Assembly: GCA_965248155.1 (NCBI GenBank)
Contig: CBDFIO010000002.1
Span: 1,674,001-1,738,000, forward strand
DNA length: 64,000 nt
From: RFSX01 sp965248155
GTDB lineage: Bacteria; Bacteroidota; Bacteroidia; Chitinophagales; Saprospiraceae
Direction: 5' to 3'
The notes beneath the pieces were generated by a model. The model was not told where the DNA came from and did not search any database. It saw nothing but the letters and a program-made list of their open reading frames with translations. Positions 28,353-37,551 of this stretch are shown piece by piece (position 1 is the stretch's first letter; every line of letters begins with the position of its first letter). Both the position numbers and the translations under genes were made by a program.

Positions 28353-29483
28353 GTGCTAATAATTTATAGTTGTATAAGCCTTATGTTAATTGTGGCTTAT
28401 CTGATTATCATTACTTATAATCTTCACTATTGGAATTCTACTTCTCCTCCAACTGCTTCTGTAGACACATCAAGTCATTTTTACTCAATTATAATCCCCA
28501 GCAGAAACGAATCGCACAATATCGTTAATTGCCTTAGATCAATATTAGACAACAAATCAATAGAGGGTTTTAACTTTGAAATCATTGTAGTAGATGATCA
28601 TTCTGAAGACGATAGTCTCGAACGAATCAAAACTATGAAGGACGACCGCATTTCTACCCTGGAGCTTAAAGATTATATTCCACCCGGATTTAAGAATAAT
28701 TTCAAAAAGGCAGCCATCGATTATGCCATATCTGAGTCAAAAGGAGATTACATTATTCAATTGGATGCAGATTCAGTTTTGGGGTCCACCTTTTTTAGCA
28801 CCCTGAGTGATATAGTCAGGACTGATTCTCCTGATCTGATTGCTGGTCCTATTCAATTTTCTCCTACAAATAAATTATTACATCATTTTCAAGCTTTAGA
28901 TATGAATGGAATGATGGCCCTGACCAATACAGGAATACGCACTGGAAATTGGTATCTGGCTAATGGAGCAAACTTGATTTATAAACGACCAGAAAAAAAT
29001 CTCGCTCAGGATTCATTAGCTTCTGGAGATGATATCCATAGAATCGAATCATTTGCTGAGCAGGGGAAACGGATTCAATTTGCAAAAAATTCTGCTTTGA
29101 TTGCAAGGACTTCTCCCGTCAATACGATTAAAGACTTCTTTTCTCAACGCATCCGCTGGGCCACGAAAAACAAATTCAATACCAACCTTTATCTCCGATT
29201 GATTATGACGATTAGTTATCTGAATGCTATTGCTCCATTTATACACCTTGTTTGCTTCTTCACTTTTGGTCCTACTTATCTAATCATTTTTGCAAGCCAT
29301 ATATTATTGAAGCTATCTATCGACTATATATACCTCAAATCGATTTGTAAGTTTTTCAATAATAGTTCTAGCATGAAATATTTTCTGCCATCAAGCATGA
29401 TTCACTTCCTTTACTTATCTATAATAGGAACTTTGAGTTTGTTCATTAGAAAGTACCCTTGGAAGGGTCGAACTGTGCACTAG
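28353..29483 (+). CDS. Glycosyltransferase family 2, membrane-bound
   Basis: Processive-type GT-A glycosyltransferase. N-terminal membrane segment (residues 1-22), then catalytic motifs in order: SIIIPSRNESHNI, VVDDHSEDDS, the metal-binding QLDADS, and QRIRWATKNKF (QxxRW), followed by two to three C-terminal membrane segments. Starts with GTG at 28353; an ATG eleven codons in (28383) would cut the membrane anchor. Likely builds a cell-envelope glycan or glycolipid; sugar and acceptor unknown. Confidence 0.88.
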   Translation: MLIIYSCISLMLIVAYLIIITYNLHYWNSTSPPTASVDTSSHFYSIIIPSRNESHNIVNCLRSILDNKSIEGFNFEIIVVDDHSEDDSLERIKTMKDDRISTLELKDYIPPGFKNNFKKAAIDYAISESKGDYIIQLDADSVLGSTFFSTLSDIVRTDSPDLIAGPIQFSPTNKLLHHFQALDMNGMMALTNTGIRTGNWYLANGANLIYKRPEKNLAQDSLASGDDIHRIESFAEQGKRIQFAKNSALIARTSPVNTIKDFFSQRIRWATKNKFNTNLYLRLIMTISYLNAIAPFIHLVCFFTFGPTYLIIFASHILLKLSIDYIYLKSICKFFNNSSSMKYFLPSSMIHFLYLSIIGTLSLFIRKYPWKGRTVH

Positions 29484-29527
29484 TTAATTTGCTAAATGCC
29501 TTACCGGTGAAGCTTGGGTATGGGCAT

Positions 29528-29583
29528 AAAAAAAGACAGGCAGAATACAAAACTCAATCTCTCGTTTTTTACTACCTGTCTCT
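29528..29583 (-). terminator. Terminator of the ECF sigma factor gene
   Basis: On the minus strand AGACAGG...CCTGTCT arms (29534-29540 region and 29575-29582) with a loop of over 30 bases, then seven T residues, just beyond the sigma factor stop. The long loop makes it weaker than the others listed. Confidence 0.55.
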
Positions 29584-29606
29584 AAAACAGTAGATGCTAT
29601 ATTTTT

Positions 29607-30188
29607 TTATTGTAGCAGTAATTCTTTATTATGGACCATTTTGCGCATGTTGATTAAAGCATATCTCATCCTTCCAAGTGCTGTATTAATACTTACTCTT
29701 GTAAGCTTAGAGATTTCTTTAAAACTCATATCTGCATAATGTCTTAAAATCACTACTTCTCGTTGTTCTTCAGGAAGTCTGTCAACCAAAGAACGAACCT
29801 TTTTATTCATTTGAGACTTTATTAAGGTCGTTTCCATATTGTCCTCATGAGTTTCTAACACATCGAAAATGTCAAAAGTTTCAGTCGCAGATACTTTCGT
29901 TCTCCTTTTGTCGCGTCTGAAATGATCAACACACATGTTATAGGAGATTCGCATCGCCCATTGGAGAAATTTACCTTCATGGTTATATTTCCCTTTCCTT
30001 AAGGTATCGATAATCTTAATAAACACATCTTGAAAAATGTCTTCTGCAAGATCTCTGTCCTTTACAAATAGATAAATAGACGTATAGATCTTATTTCTGT
30101 GTCTGTTTAGTAAAAATTCAAAGGCTTTTTCATTGCCCTCTAGATATTGGATAATTAAATCCCTGTCGTTGAGCTGCGGCACATTCAT
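29607..30188 (-). CDS. RNA polymerase sigma factor, ECF subfamily
   Basis: 193 residues: region 2 (about 20-90, AFEFLLNRHRNKIYTSIYLF, DIFQDVFIKI, QWAMRISYNMCVDHFRR) and region 4 (about 135-185, LPEEQREVVILRHYADMSFKEI with a helix-turn-helix). Start ATG 30188 is taken over a TTG three codons upstream. No anti-sigma gene is adjacent, so control by a partner membrane protein cannot be shown. Divergent from uvrA; the 273-bp gap between them shows no exact TAnnTTTG. Confidence 0.93.
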   Translation of the reverse strand: MNVPQLNDRDLIIQYLEGNEKAFEFLLNRHRNKIYTSIYLFVKDRDLAEDIFQDVFIKIIDTLRKGKYNHEGKFLQWAMRISYNMCVDHFRRDKRRTKVSATETFDIFDVLETHEDNMETTLIKSQMNKKVRSLVDRLPEEQREVVILRHYADMSFKEISKLTRVSINTALGRMRYALINMRKMVHNKELLLQ

Positions 30189-30461
30189 AACTAACAATTT
30201 TGTTGTTAAAGTAATCGGTTAAAGAAAAATTAGTTAGTGTAAACGTACAGTTCGAATAGGCAATGTTTGTTTTGTGAGAAAAATCTACTTCAAATAAAAG
30301 ATTAATTCATCACAAATGCCAGTTTATAAAAATTTGTTAACATTTGTTTAACTAATGAAAAATCAGGCATTTACATGAACTTTTGTTGTAATTATCTTTT
30401 ATAAAAGGATTATATACCTTACTTTCTCCGTTTGTTTCTTTTTAAAATAACAGCACATTAA

Positions 30462-33311
30462 ATGACTCAACAGCTCACGCGTACCAAAAAAGAAAGAAAA
30501 GATCTATCTCCTAAAAACTTCATCCATATTAAAGGTGCTCGTTCAAATAATCTTAAAAATATTGAGCTACATATCCCTAAGAACCAGTTAATTGTGGTTA
30601 CAGGGCTTTCCGGAAGTGGTAAATCATCGCTCATAATGGAAACCTTATATGCTGAAGGTCAAAGACGTTATGTAGAAAGCTTATCTTCCTACGCCAGGCA
30701 ATTCCTCAGCAGAATGAAAAAGCCCGAAGTAGACTTTATTAAAGGTCTTTGTCCCGCCATTGCCATTGAACAGAAAGTCACCACCGGAAATGCACGATCT
30801 ACAGTGGGATCTATGACTGAAATTTATGATTATTTAAGACTTTTATTTACCCGAATAGGACGAACCTTCAGTCCTGTTTCCGGAAAAGCTGTAAAAAAAC
30901 ATCAAGTATCCGATGTCGTTGATTTTATTACATCACAAAAAGAAGATACCCGGATTCAACTTTATTTTCCCTTACCATCAAAATATGAAGACAGAAATGT
31001 AGCCAAGGATTTAGAAATTCTCATTCAAAAGGGATTTACACGAATCCTTAAATCTAAATCCCTGCATTATATAGAAGATATCCTTGAGAAGAATCCCAAA
31101 TGGATGAAAAAATTAAGCTCTAAGCTTAGTAAAAATGAAATTATGGTCCTTGTTGACCGTTTTGTAGTTAACAATGATGAAGAAAACTTAAACCGTATTG
31201 CAGACTCCGTTCAAACGGCATTCTATGAAGGTACCGGAGAGTTGGTACTGGAAATGGCAGATACGAAAAAGCAATATGCCTATAATAATAAATTCGAATT
31301 AGATGGAATACTGTTTCTCGAACCCTCCCATCAGCTTTTCAACTACAACAACCCATACGGAGCCTGTAAAACCTGTGAAGGTTACGGAAGAATAATTGGT
31401 GTAGATCCTTACAAAGTCATTCCTAATCAAACCTTATCCATTTATGAACAAGCTGTAGCTTGTTGGAGAGGTGAAAAAACAGGGAAGTGGCTGGAGCGGT
31501 TTATTGATAATGCTCAATTTTATGACTACCCAATTCATCGTCCTTATAAAGATCTTACTAAGGATCAAATAGATATACTATGGAATGGGAATGAAAAGAT
31601 TAAAGGAATCCGAAATTTCTTTCAAGAGTTGGAACAGAAAAGTTATAAAATCCAGAATCGTGTTTTAATGGCCCGCTACCGGGGGAGAACTACTTGTCCA
31701 ACTTGTAATGGTGGTCGACTACGAAAAGAAGCCAGCTATGTGAAAATCAATGGACATACGATTCAAGAAATCATCGATCTCCCAATAGATGAACTCTTTG
31801 ATTTCTTTAAAAAAATCAAGTTAAATACACACGACAAAACCATCGGTAAAAGAATACTTCTTGAGATAAAAACACGGCTGGGTACAATGCTTGATGTTGG
31901 TTTATCCTATTTAAAACTGGATAGAATATCTTCAACGCTAAGTGGTGGTGAAACTCAACGAATTAATCTGACGCGTACTCTGAGCAGCAATCTGACAAAC
32001 TCTCTCTACATTCTCGACGAGCCCAGTATAGGATTACATCCCAAGGATACAGCAAACCTTGTAAAAGTCCTCAAAAATCTCAAAAGCTTAAGGAATACCG
32101 TAATTGTAGTCGAACATGAAGAAGAATTAATAGAGCAAGCAGATTATATAATTGATATCGGACCGTATGCGGGAATTCATGGTGGAGAACTCATGTTTGC
32201 CGGCCCACTGAGTAAATTTAAAAAGCTCAAAACTATCAGTCTTACAGCAGAGTATCTTTCAAATGAGAGAACGATACCAATACCTGTAAGAAGAAGGAAT
32301 ATTGTAAATAAAATAAAACTAAGCGGTGCAGCTCAAAACAATCTTCAGGATGTCGATGCTCATTTTCCATTGAATGCCCTATCTGTTGTCACTGGTGTTT
32401 CAGGATCCGGTAAAACCACCTTGGTAAAGCATATCCTCTACCCTGCACTCAAAAAACATCTTGGAGAAATTGTGTCACAAGCTCCTGGAACATTTAAAAA
32501 ATTGAGTGGCGATCTTCATCTCATTACCAAAATAGAAATGATTAACCAAAGTCCTATTGGAAAATCAAGCCGGTCTAATCCTGCTACTTATGTAAAAGCC
32601 TATGACTCTATCCGGTCTCTTTTTGCTTCTCAGCAAGCTTCTAAAATCAAAGGTTTTCAAACCAAACATTTTTCCTTTAATGTTGAGGGAGGCCGGTGTG
32701 AAAACTGTAAGGGGGAAGGGGAAATAACCGTTGAGATGCAATTTCTTGCAGATGTAAAATTAATCTGTGAAGACTGTCAGGGCAAACGGTTTAAACAAGA
32801 TGTTCTGGAAGTAGAATACAAAGGAAAAAACATCTTTGACATACTGAATCTTAGCGTAGAAGAAGCCATAGAGTTTTTTAAAGATCGAAGAGATATCCTC
32901 AATAAGTTGAAACCTCTTGATGCTGTAGGATTGGGATATGTCAAACTTGGACAAAGTTCAAACACGCTTTCCGGTGGTGAGGCACAAAGAGTCAAGCTTG
33001 CCTTCTACCTTGCCAAAGAAAATAGTAGTGAGCGCATTTTCTTCATTTTTGATGAGCCAACTACAGGTCTTCATTTTCATGATATCAATAAACTGATGGA
33101 TGCTCTAAATGCACTTGTGGAGATCGGACATACAGTAATCATCGTGGAGCACAACATGGAGGTCATAAAATCTGCCGATTGGATTATTGATCTTGGTCCT
33201 GATGGGGGCAAGGGAGGTGGTGAATTAATTTTTGAAGGAAGACCTGAAGATCTGATCAAAGTAAAAAGGTCTCACACAGCCAGGTATTTAAAAGAAAAGC
33301 TCAAACCTTAG
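30462..33311 (+). CDS. uvrA: Excinuclease ABC subunit UvrA
   Basis: DNA damage-recognition ATPase of nucleotide excision repair, or a UvrA paralogue. 949 residues with two ABC ATPase halves: Walker A GLSGSGKSS (48-56) and GVSGSGKTT (about 645), signatures TLSGGETQRINL and TLSGGEAQRVKL. The second zinc module has all four Cys (CENCKGEGE, CEDCQGKRF), and CPTCNGGRLR is present. The first zinc module has only its second pair (ACKTCEGYG); the expected CPxC before it is replaced by DGILFLEPSHQLFNY. This variant occurs in a Bacteroidota UvrA branch as far as I recall, so it may be a second UvrA rather than the main one. Confidence 0.93.
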   Translation: MTQQLTRTKKERKDLSPKNFIHIKGARSNNLKNIELHIPKNQLIVVTGLSGSGKSSLIMETLYAEGQRRYVESLSSYARQFLSRMKKPEVDFIKGLCPAIAIEQKVTTGNARSTVGSMTEIYDYLRLLFTRIGRTFSPVSGKAVKKHQVSDVVDFITSQKEDTRIQLYFPLPSKYEDRNVAKDLEILIQKGFTRILKSKSLHYIEDILEKNPKWMKKLSSKLSKNEIMVLVDRFVVNNDEENLNRIADSVQTAFYEGTGELVLEMADTKKQYAYNNKFELDGILFLEPSHQLFNYNNPYGACKTCEGYGRIIGVDPYKVIPNQTLSIYEQAVACWRGEKTGKWLERFIDNAQFYDYPIHRPYKDLTKDQIDILWNGNEKIKGIRNFFQELEQKSYKIQNRVLMARYRGRTTCPTCNGGRLRKEASYVKINGHTIQEIIDLPIDELFDFFKKIKLNTHDKTIGKRILLEIKTRLGTMLDVGLSYLKLDRISSTLSGGETQRINLTRTLSSNLTNSLYILDEPSIGLHPKDTANLVKVLKNLKSLRNTVIVVEHEEELIEQADYIIDIGPYAGIHGGELMFAGPLSKFKKLKTISLTAEYLSNERTIPIPVRRRNIVNKIKLSGAAQNNLQDVDAHFPLNALSVVTGVSGSGKTTLVKHILYPALKKHLGEIVSQAPGTFKKLSGDLHLITKIEMINQSPIGKSSRSNPATYVKAYDSIRSLFASQQASKIKGFQTKHFSFNVEGGRCENCKGEGEITVEMQFLADVKLICEDCQGKRFKQDVLEVEYKGKNIFDILNLSVEEAIEFFKDRRDILNKLKPLDAVGLGYVKLGQSSNTLSGGEAQRVKLAFYLAKENSSERIFFIFDEPTTGLHFHDINKLMDALNALVEIGHTVIIVEHNMEVIKSADWIIDLGPDGGKGGGELIFEGRPEDLIKVKRSHTARYLKEKLKP

Positions 33312-33383
33312 CCTAAACAGCTAAATGGAATAGCTTATATTAAATTAAAATTTAGCGGACTTATGTATTTTCACGATTAGAAT

Positions 33384-35384
33384 ATGAAAGAAAAAACGAG
33401 CTATAGTTTATATTCTGGTCTTCCTCCCTTCACCAGAGGCCCTTATGCTTCAATGTATCTTGGTCGGCCATGGACCATTAGACAGTATGCCGGGTTTAGT
33501 ACGGCGGAGGAAAGCAATGCTTTTTATCAAAGAAACCTAGCTGCAGGTCAAAAGGGATTATCTGTTGCTTTTGATCTACCGACTCACAGAGGATATGATT
33601 CAGATAATCCTCGTGTTCATGGAGATGTCGGTATGGCAGGTGTTGCCATAGATACAGTTGAAGACATGAAAATTCTTTTTGATAAAATCCCTCTTGATAA
33701 GATGTCAGTATCAATGACCATGAATGGTGCCGTCATTCCAATCATGGCATTCTATATTGTTGCCGCTCAAGAACAAGGAGTAGAACTCTCTGCACTTACA
33801 GGTACAATTCAAAATGATATACTCAAGGAGTTCATGGTAAGGAATACTTACATCTACCCCCCTTCAAGTTCAATGCAAATCATCTCTGACATATTCGCCT
33901 ATACAGCGGAGCATATGCCAAAATTCAACTCCATTAGTATCAGTGGTTACCATATGCATGAAGCGGGAGCTCCTGCAGATCTCGAATTAGCATATACCAT
34001 TGCAGATGGTTTAGAATATGTCCGTGCTGGCTTAGACGCAGGATTGGATATAGATCGCTTTGTAGGTCGATTTTCGTTCTTTTGGGGCATCGGCATGCAA
34101 TTCTATAAAGAAATAGCCAAAATGAGAGCCTCCAGAAGATTATGGGCTGAACAGGTTTCTCAGTTTAATCCATCTCTTGATAAGATCCTCGCTTTAAGAG
34201 TTCATTGCCAGACTTCAGGATACAGCCTGACCGCTCAAGACCCCTATAACAATGTTGCAAGAACAACTATTGAAGCGATGGCTGCTATTATAGGAGGTAC
34301 GCAGTCTCTACATACAAATTCATTGGACGAGGCCATCGCATTGCCTACAGATTATTCTGCAAAAATTGCAAGAGAAACTCAGAAGTATCTACAGGGTCCT
34401 GCAGGATTAACGGAAGTAATTGATTTATTTGGGGGAAGCGATTATGTCGAGTCTTTAACAGAAGAAATTTACAAAAAGGCTTTAATCCATCTTGAAGAAA
34501 TTGAAAACTATGGGGGCATGGCAAAAGCTTTGGAAGCGGGAATTCCTAAAATGCGAATCGAACAAGCCGCAGCAACGAAGCAAGCAAGAATTGATTCTGG
34601 ACTTGACAAGATCATTGGTGTAAACATATTTGAAAAACCTATTGATAACTCCCTTGATATATTAAAAGTTGACAATAAGCTTGTACGTGAGCGTCAGATT
34701 CAGAAGTTGCAAAAAATTCGAGCCAACAGAAACCAAACGGCAGTAGACCAGGCCTTGGCTGCTCTTTCTGAAGCAGCAGAAAATAAAAGCGATAATATAT
34801 TAAGCCTTGCTATACGTGCAGCAAGCCTACGTGCTTCTCTCGGTGAAATATCTGATGCACTTGAGAAAGTCTTTGGTAGATATAAAGCAAATAACAAACT
34901 CATTTCTGGCGTGTACTCAAAAGAAATACAAATGGATGAATACTTTAGAAAAGCCAGGCAAAAATCAGAAGAATTTTATTCTAAATATGGTAGACGGCCC
35001 CGAATTCTTGTAGCAAAATTAGGCCAGGATGGGCATGATCGTGGAGCAAAAGTTATAGCAACCAGTTTTGCAGATCTAGGATTTGATGTTGATCTGGGCC
35101 CCTTGTTTCAGACGCCCGGCGAAGCCGTAAAAGACGCGATCGAAAATGATGTTCATATCCTGGGTATATCATCCTTAGCTGCCGGACACAAGACGCTTGT
35201 TCCGGATATCATCAGACTGTTAAAGGAGAATGACAGATCTGATATTATGGTTATCCTTGGAGGTGTAATTCCACCTCAGGACTATCAATATTTATTTGAT
35301 CAGGGTGTTGCGGCTGTCTTTGGTCCCGGAACAGTAATATCCAAGGCCGCCATAGACATTTTGGATCTTCTTATTACAGATTAA
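33384..35384 (+). CDS. Methylmalonyl-CoA mutase, large-subunit type
   Basis: Adenosylcobalamin-dependent interconversion of methylmalonyl-CoA and succinyl-CoA. TIM-barrel catalytic domain (about 10-510) with RPWTIRQYAGFSTAEESN, MSVSMTMNGAV, RNTYIYPPSSS and the active-site His in SGYHMHEAGA; C-terminal B12-binding domain (about 535-666) with the DxHxxG ligand motif GQDGHDRGAKV. At 666 residues it lacks roughly 45 N-terminal residues of usual large subunits; an in-frame TAG just upstream (33378) shows this is the real start. The small subunit gene is not adjacent. Also possible: a related acyl-CoA mutase. Confidence 0.9.
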   Translation: MKEKTSYSLYSGLPPFTRGPYASMYLGRPWTIRQYAGFSTAEESNAFYQRNLAAGQKGLSVAFDLPTHRGYDSDNPRVHGDVGMAGVAIDTVEDMKILFDKIPLDKMSVSMTMNGAVIPIMAFYIVAAQEQGVELSALTGTIQNDILKEFMVRNTYIYPPSSSMQIISDIFAYTAEHMPKFNSISISGYHMHEAGAPADLELAYTIADGLEYVRAGLDAGLDIDRFVGRFSFFWGIGMQFYKEIAKMRASRRLWAEQVSQFNPSLDKILALRVHCQTSGYSLTAQDPYNNVARTTIEAMAAIIGGTQSLHTNSLDEAIALPTDYSAKIARETQKYLQGPAGLTEVIDLFGGSDYVESLTEEIYKKALIHLEEIENYGGMAKALEAGIPKMRIEQAAATKQARIDSGLDKIIGVNIFEKPIDNSLDILKVDNKLVRERQIQKLQKIRANRNQTAVDQALAALSEAAENKSDNILSLAIRAASLRASLGEISDALEKVFGRYKANNKLISGVYSKEIQMDEYFRKARQKSEEFYSKYGRRPRILVAKLGQDGHDRGAKVIATSFADLGFDVDLGPLFQTPGEAVKDAIENDVHILGISSLAAGHKTLVPDIIRLLKENDRSDIMVILGGVIPPQDYQYLFDQGVAAVFGPGTVISKAAIDILDLLITD

Positions 35385-35436
35385 ACTTGTATACCAACAA
35401 TATCACTTCAATTGACGTCTTTAATATAAAAGTACA

Positions 35437-35811
35437 ATGAGATTAACATTGCTAATACTATTTTCATCCCTTATTCTAAGTTGCAAAAATAGCGATGAGT
35501 GTCCACAATTAATTGAATCCGGATGTTTTAGTTTTGATATCAGACAATGCCAGACAGACTTGTTTGCTAATGATGTCCCTGAATTAGATAGTAAAGAACA
35601 AAGGGAACAGAAACTAAAGGATTGGTTTGAAGCCCAAGACATTATCATTGAAGAAATAAAATTGGAAATCGGGTTTCATGACGCCGTATGTGAAGCTTGT
35701 GATGTTTGTCCTCAAGGTGATCGCTATTTCATTCAATTGTTCTTGGGGAATCAACTTGAAGCTTTTAATTTACTCAATCTTGAATCTGAAGATTGCTGTG
35801 AAGTCTTTTAA
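35437..35811 (+). CDS. Cys-rich lipoprotein of unknown function
   Basis: 124 residues. Lipoprotein signal MRLTLLILFSSLILSC (lipobox LILSC, Cys16). The mature part carries about nine further Cys, including CEACDVC and a CC pair near the end, suggesting disulfides or metal binding in the periplasm or on the outer membrane. No family recognised. It stands alone between the mutase and trhO. Confidence 0.75.
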   Translation: MRLTLLILFSSLILSCKNSDECPQLIESGCFSFDIRQCQTDLFANDVPELDSKEQREQKLKDWFEAQDIIIEEIKLEIGFHDAVCEACDVCPQGDRYFIQLFLGNQLEAFNLLNLESEDCCEVF

Positions 35812-35848
35812 TAAGAGTCAATTTAGAAAACAGAATAAAAAAATTACA

Positions 35849-35856
35849 TAGCTTTG
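35849..35856 (+). promoter_or_regulatory. Bacteroidota-type -7 element for trhO
   Basis: TAGCTTTG, an exact TAnnTTTG match 28 bp before the trhO start; no clear -33 partner. Confidence 0.5.
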
Positions 35857-35884
35857 CATTTTACTCACGTTTAATGCAAAAGCG

Positions 35885-36922
35885 ATGAGACTATATAATA
35901 AAGTCGACAAAGAATTGCTCAAGGAGCACCTTAAAAATGATACACGTCCTCGTATCACACTCTCTTTTTACAAATATGCACATATTGCCAACCCTCAATT
36001 ATTCAGGGATCATTTCTATATTCTATTAAATGAACTCGAAGTTCTGGGAAGAATATATGTGTCATATGAAGGTATTAATGCTCAGGTTTCAGTCCTTCAA
36101 GAAAACTGGGATGCTTTGGTATCCGCACTGAATACGATTCGTTTTTTACAAGAAATTAGACTCAACAAGGCCATTGAGGAACAAGACATTTCATTTATTA
36201 AACTGGTAATAAAAGTCAGAGATAAAATTGTAGCTGACGGACTTAATGATGATAGCTTTGATGTTACAAACAAGGGCGTTCATCTTGACGCAAAAGGTTT
36301 TAATGAATTAGCTGAAAGTCCTGATTCCGTGATCGTAGATATGCGAAATCATTATGAAAGTGAGGTTGGCCATTTTAATGGTGCAATAACCCCGGATGTC
36401 GAAACATTCAAACAATCCTTACCACTAGTAGAAGAACTTCTTCAGAATCAAAAAAATAAAAACATCCTCATGTATTGCACGGGGGGTATCAGATGTGAGA
36501 AAGCCAGTGCTTACTTTAAACATAAAGGATTCGAAAAAGTATATCAACTGGAAGGGGGAATAATCGAGTATGCTCGTCAGGCTAAAGAAAACTATCTTGA
36601 AAACAAATTCATCGGTAAGAACTTTGTTTTTGATGAACGACTTGGTGAGAAAATATCTGAAGACACCATCTCTAATTGTCACCAATGTGGGGAAGCCTGT
36701 GACAGCCATACGAATTGTGCCAACGATGCCTGTCATATCTTGTTTATCCAGTGCCCTTCTTGCAGTGTTAAAAACGGAGGATGCTGTTCAGACAAATGTA
36801 AGGACTTCAATACGCTTCCTGAGAATGATAAAATACGTTTTAGGAAGACGACTGAATTTAATGGTACCAAATTCGGAAAAGGCAGGTACAAGGCACATCG
36901 AAAAGAAGAACCTTTAGATTAA
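35885..36922 (+). CDS. trhO: tRNA uridine(34) hydroxylase, rhodanese family
   Basis: Forms 5-hydroxyuridine at the wobble position of some tRNAs, in the cytoplasm. 345 residues: N-terminal UPF0176 domain (FYKYAHIANPQLFRDHF, RIYVSYEGINAQVSV), central rhodanese domain (about 135-235) with the catalytic Cys198 in MYCTGGIRCEKASAY, and a C-terminal Cys-rich module (CHQCGEACDSHTNC, CPSC, CCSDKC) as in longer TrhO forms. Complete. Confidence 0.93.
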   Translation: MRLYNKVDKELLKEHLKNDTRPRITLSFYKYAHIANPQLFRDHFYILLNELEVLGRIYVSYEGINAQVSVLQENWDALVSALNTIRFLQEIRLNKAIEEQDISFIKLVIKVRDKIVADGLNDDSFDVTNKGVHLDAKGFNELAESPDSVIVDMRNHYESEVGHFNGAITPDVETFKQSLPLVEELLQNQKNKNILMYCTGGIRCEKASAYFKHKGFEKVYQLEGGIIEYARQAKENYLENKFIGKNFVFDERLGEKISEDTISNCHQCGEACDSHTNCANDACHILFIQCPSCSVKNGGCCSDKCKDFNTLPENDKIRFRKTTEFNGTKFGKGRYKAHRKEEPLD

Positions 36923-36933
36923 TAGAGCTTTTA

Positions 36934-37317
36934 TTATTTAGAAGATTTGGCCAATATGCTGAGAAAGTACGTCTCAAGAATCGTAAATAGAAGGTAGATC
37001 GTTAGAAAAGGGATGACAAATAATTTGTCTTCAGGCATATATATTCTTACATATACAAATACCATTAAAAAGGAAGCGACCAACTTTACAAAAACATTTA
37101 TAACAATAATGTACATAAATATTTCTCCCGTTTTAATCTCCACAGATTTTTGTCCAAGAATAAAAACGATATAACTCAAGGCCGCATAGAAAGCGGTAGC
37201 TGCAACTAGAAAATTGATATGCTTGCTCACGGGGAGAAACCAATTGAACAAGACCATAGTAGCTGCACAAGCACCAATTGTAATTAATAAAAACTTGATG
37301 AAGGTTTTATGGTTCAT
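36934..37317 (-). CDS. Membrane protein of the bactofilin-AtpZ cluster (DUF6168-like)
   Basis: 127 residues with four membrane segments (about 8-26, 34-54, 66-91 and 98-120). Its ATG overlaps the stop of the AtpZ-like gene by one base (TAATG), so the two are coupled. In other Bacteroidota a small four-helix membrane protein at this place in the bactofilin/AtpZ cluster precedes atpB, so I infer it is that protein. Here atpB does not follow: the next gene is trhO on the other strand. Confidence 0.7.
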   Translation of the reverse strand: MNHKTFIKFLLITIGACAATMVLFNWFLPVSKHINFLVAATAFYAALSYIVFILGQKSVEIKTGEIFMYIIVINVFVKLVASFLMVFVYVRIYMPEDKLFVIPFLTIYLLFTILETYFLSILAKSSK

Positions 37318-37541
37318 TAATTTTCATTACTTAAGGTAATAACCAATTTGTAAAGATAGATGACCAGTACAACTACTGCGAGGAGGAGCGCAATATAGTA
37401 ACTTTCATTGCCCATGTATTCATCAATTTTCATCCCGATCCATGTTGCTACAAACAAAAGTCCAAATATTTGAAAAGCCATTCCGTAATATTGGGAATAG
37501 CTTCTCAGATCACTTTTTTTCGGTTTGTTCTTATTCTCTAT
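37317..37541 (-). CDS. AtpZ/AtpI-family small membrane protein, without a standard start codon
   Basis: 74 codons plus stop. The frame encodes a basic N-terminus then SYSQYYGMAFQIFGLFVATWIGMKIDE-type sequence (first membrane segment), a short loop and a second segment (YYIALLLAVVVLVIYLYKLV), the AtpZ/AtpI hairpin pattern associated with F0F1 ATP synthase. The frame opens after a TAA at 37545-37547 and holds no ATG, GTG or TTG before the Met inside the first helix; the likely start is ATA at 37541. It lies 10 bp after bactofilin and overlaps the next gene by one base. Too short and oddly started to be found by ordinary gene callers. Confidence 0.65.
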   Translation of the reverse strand: MENKNKPKKSDLRSYSQYYGMAFQIFGLLFVATWIGMKIDEYMGNESYYIALLLAVVVLVIYLYKLVITLSNEN

Positions 37542-37551
37542 GGCTTACTTT

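Noticed and set aside
28340..28360. Six-codon mini frame (ATG to TAA) overlapping the glycosyltransferase GTG
   Set aside because: Could be a leader peptide, but nothing supports translation or regulation; its overlap is explained by chance.
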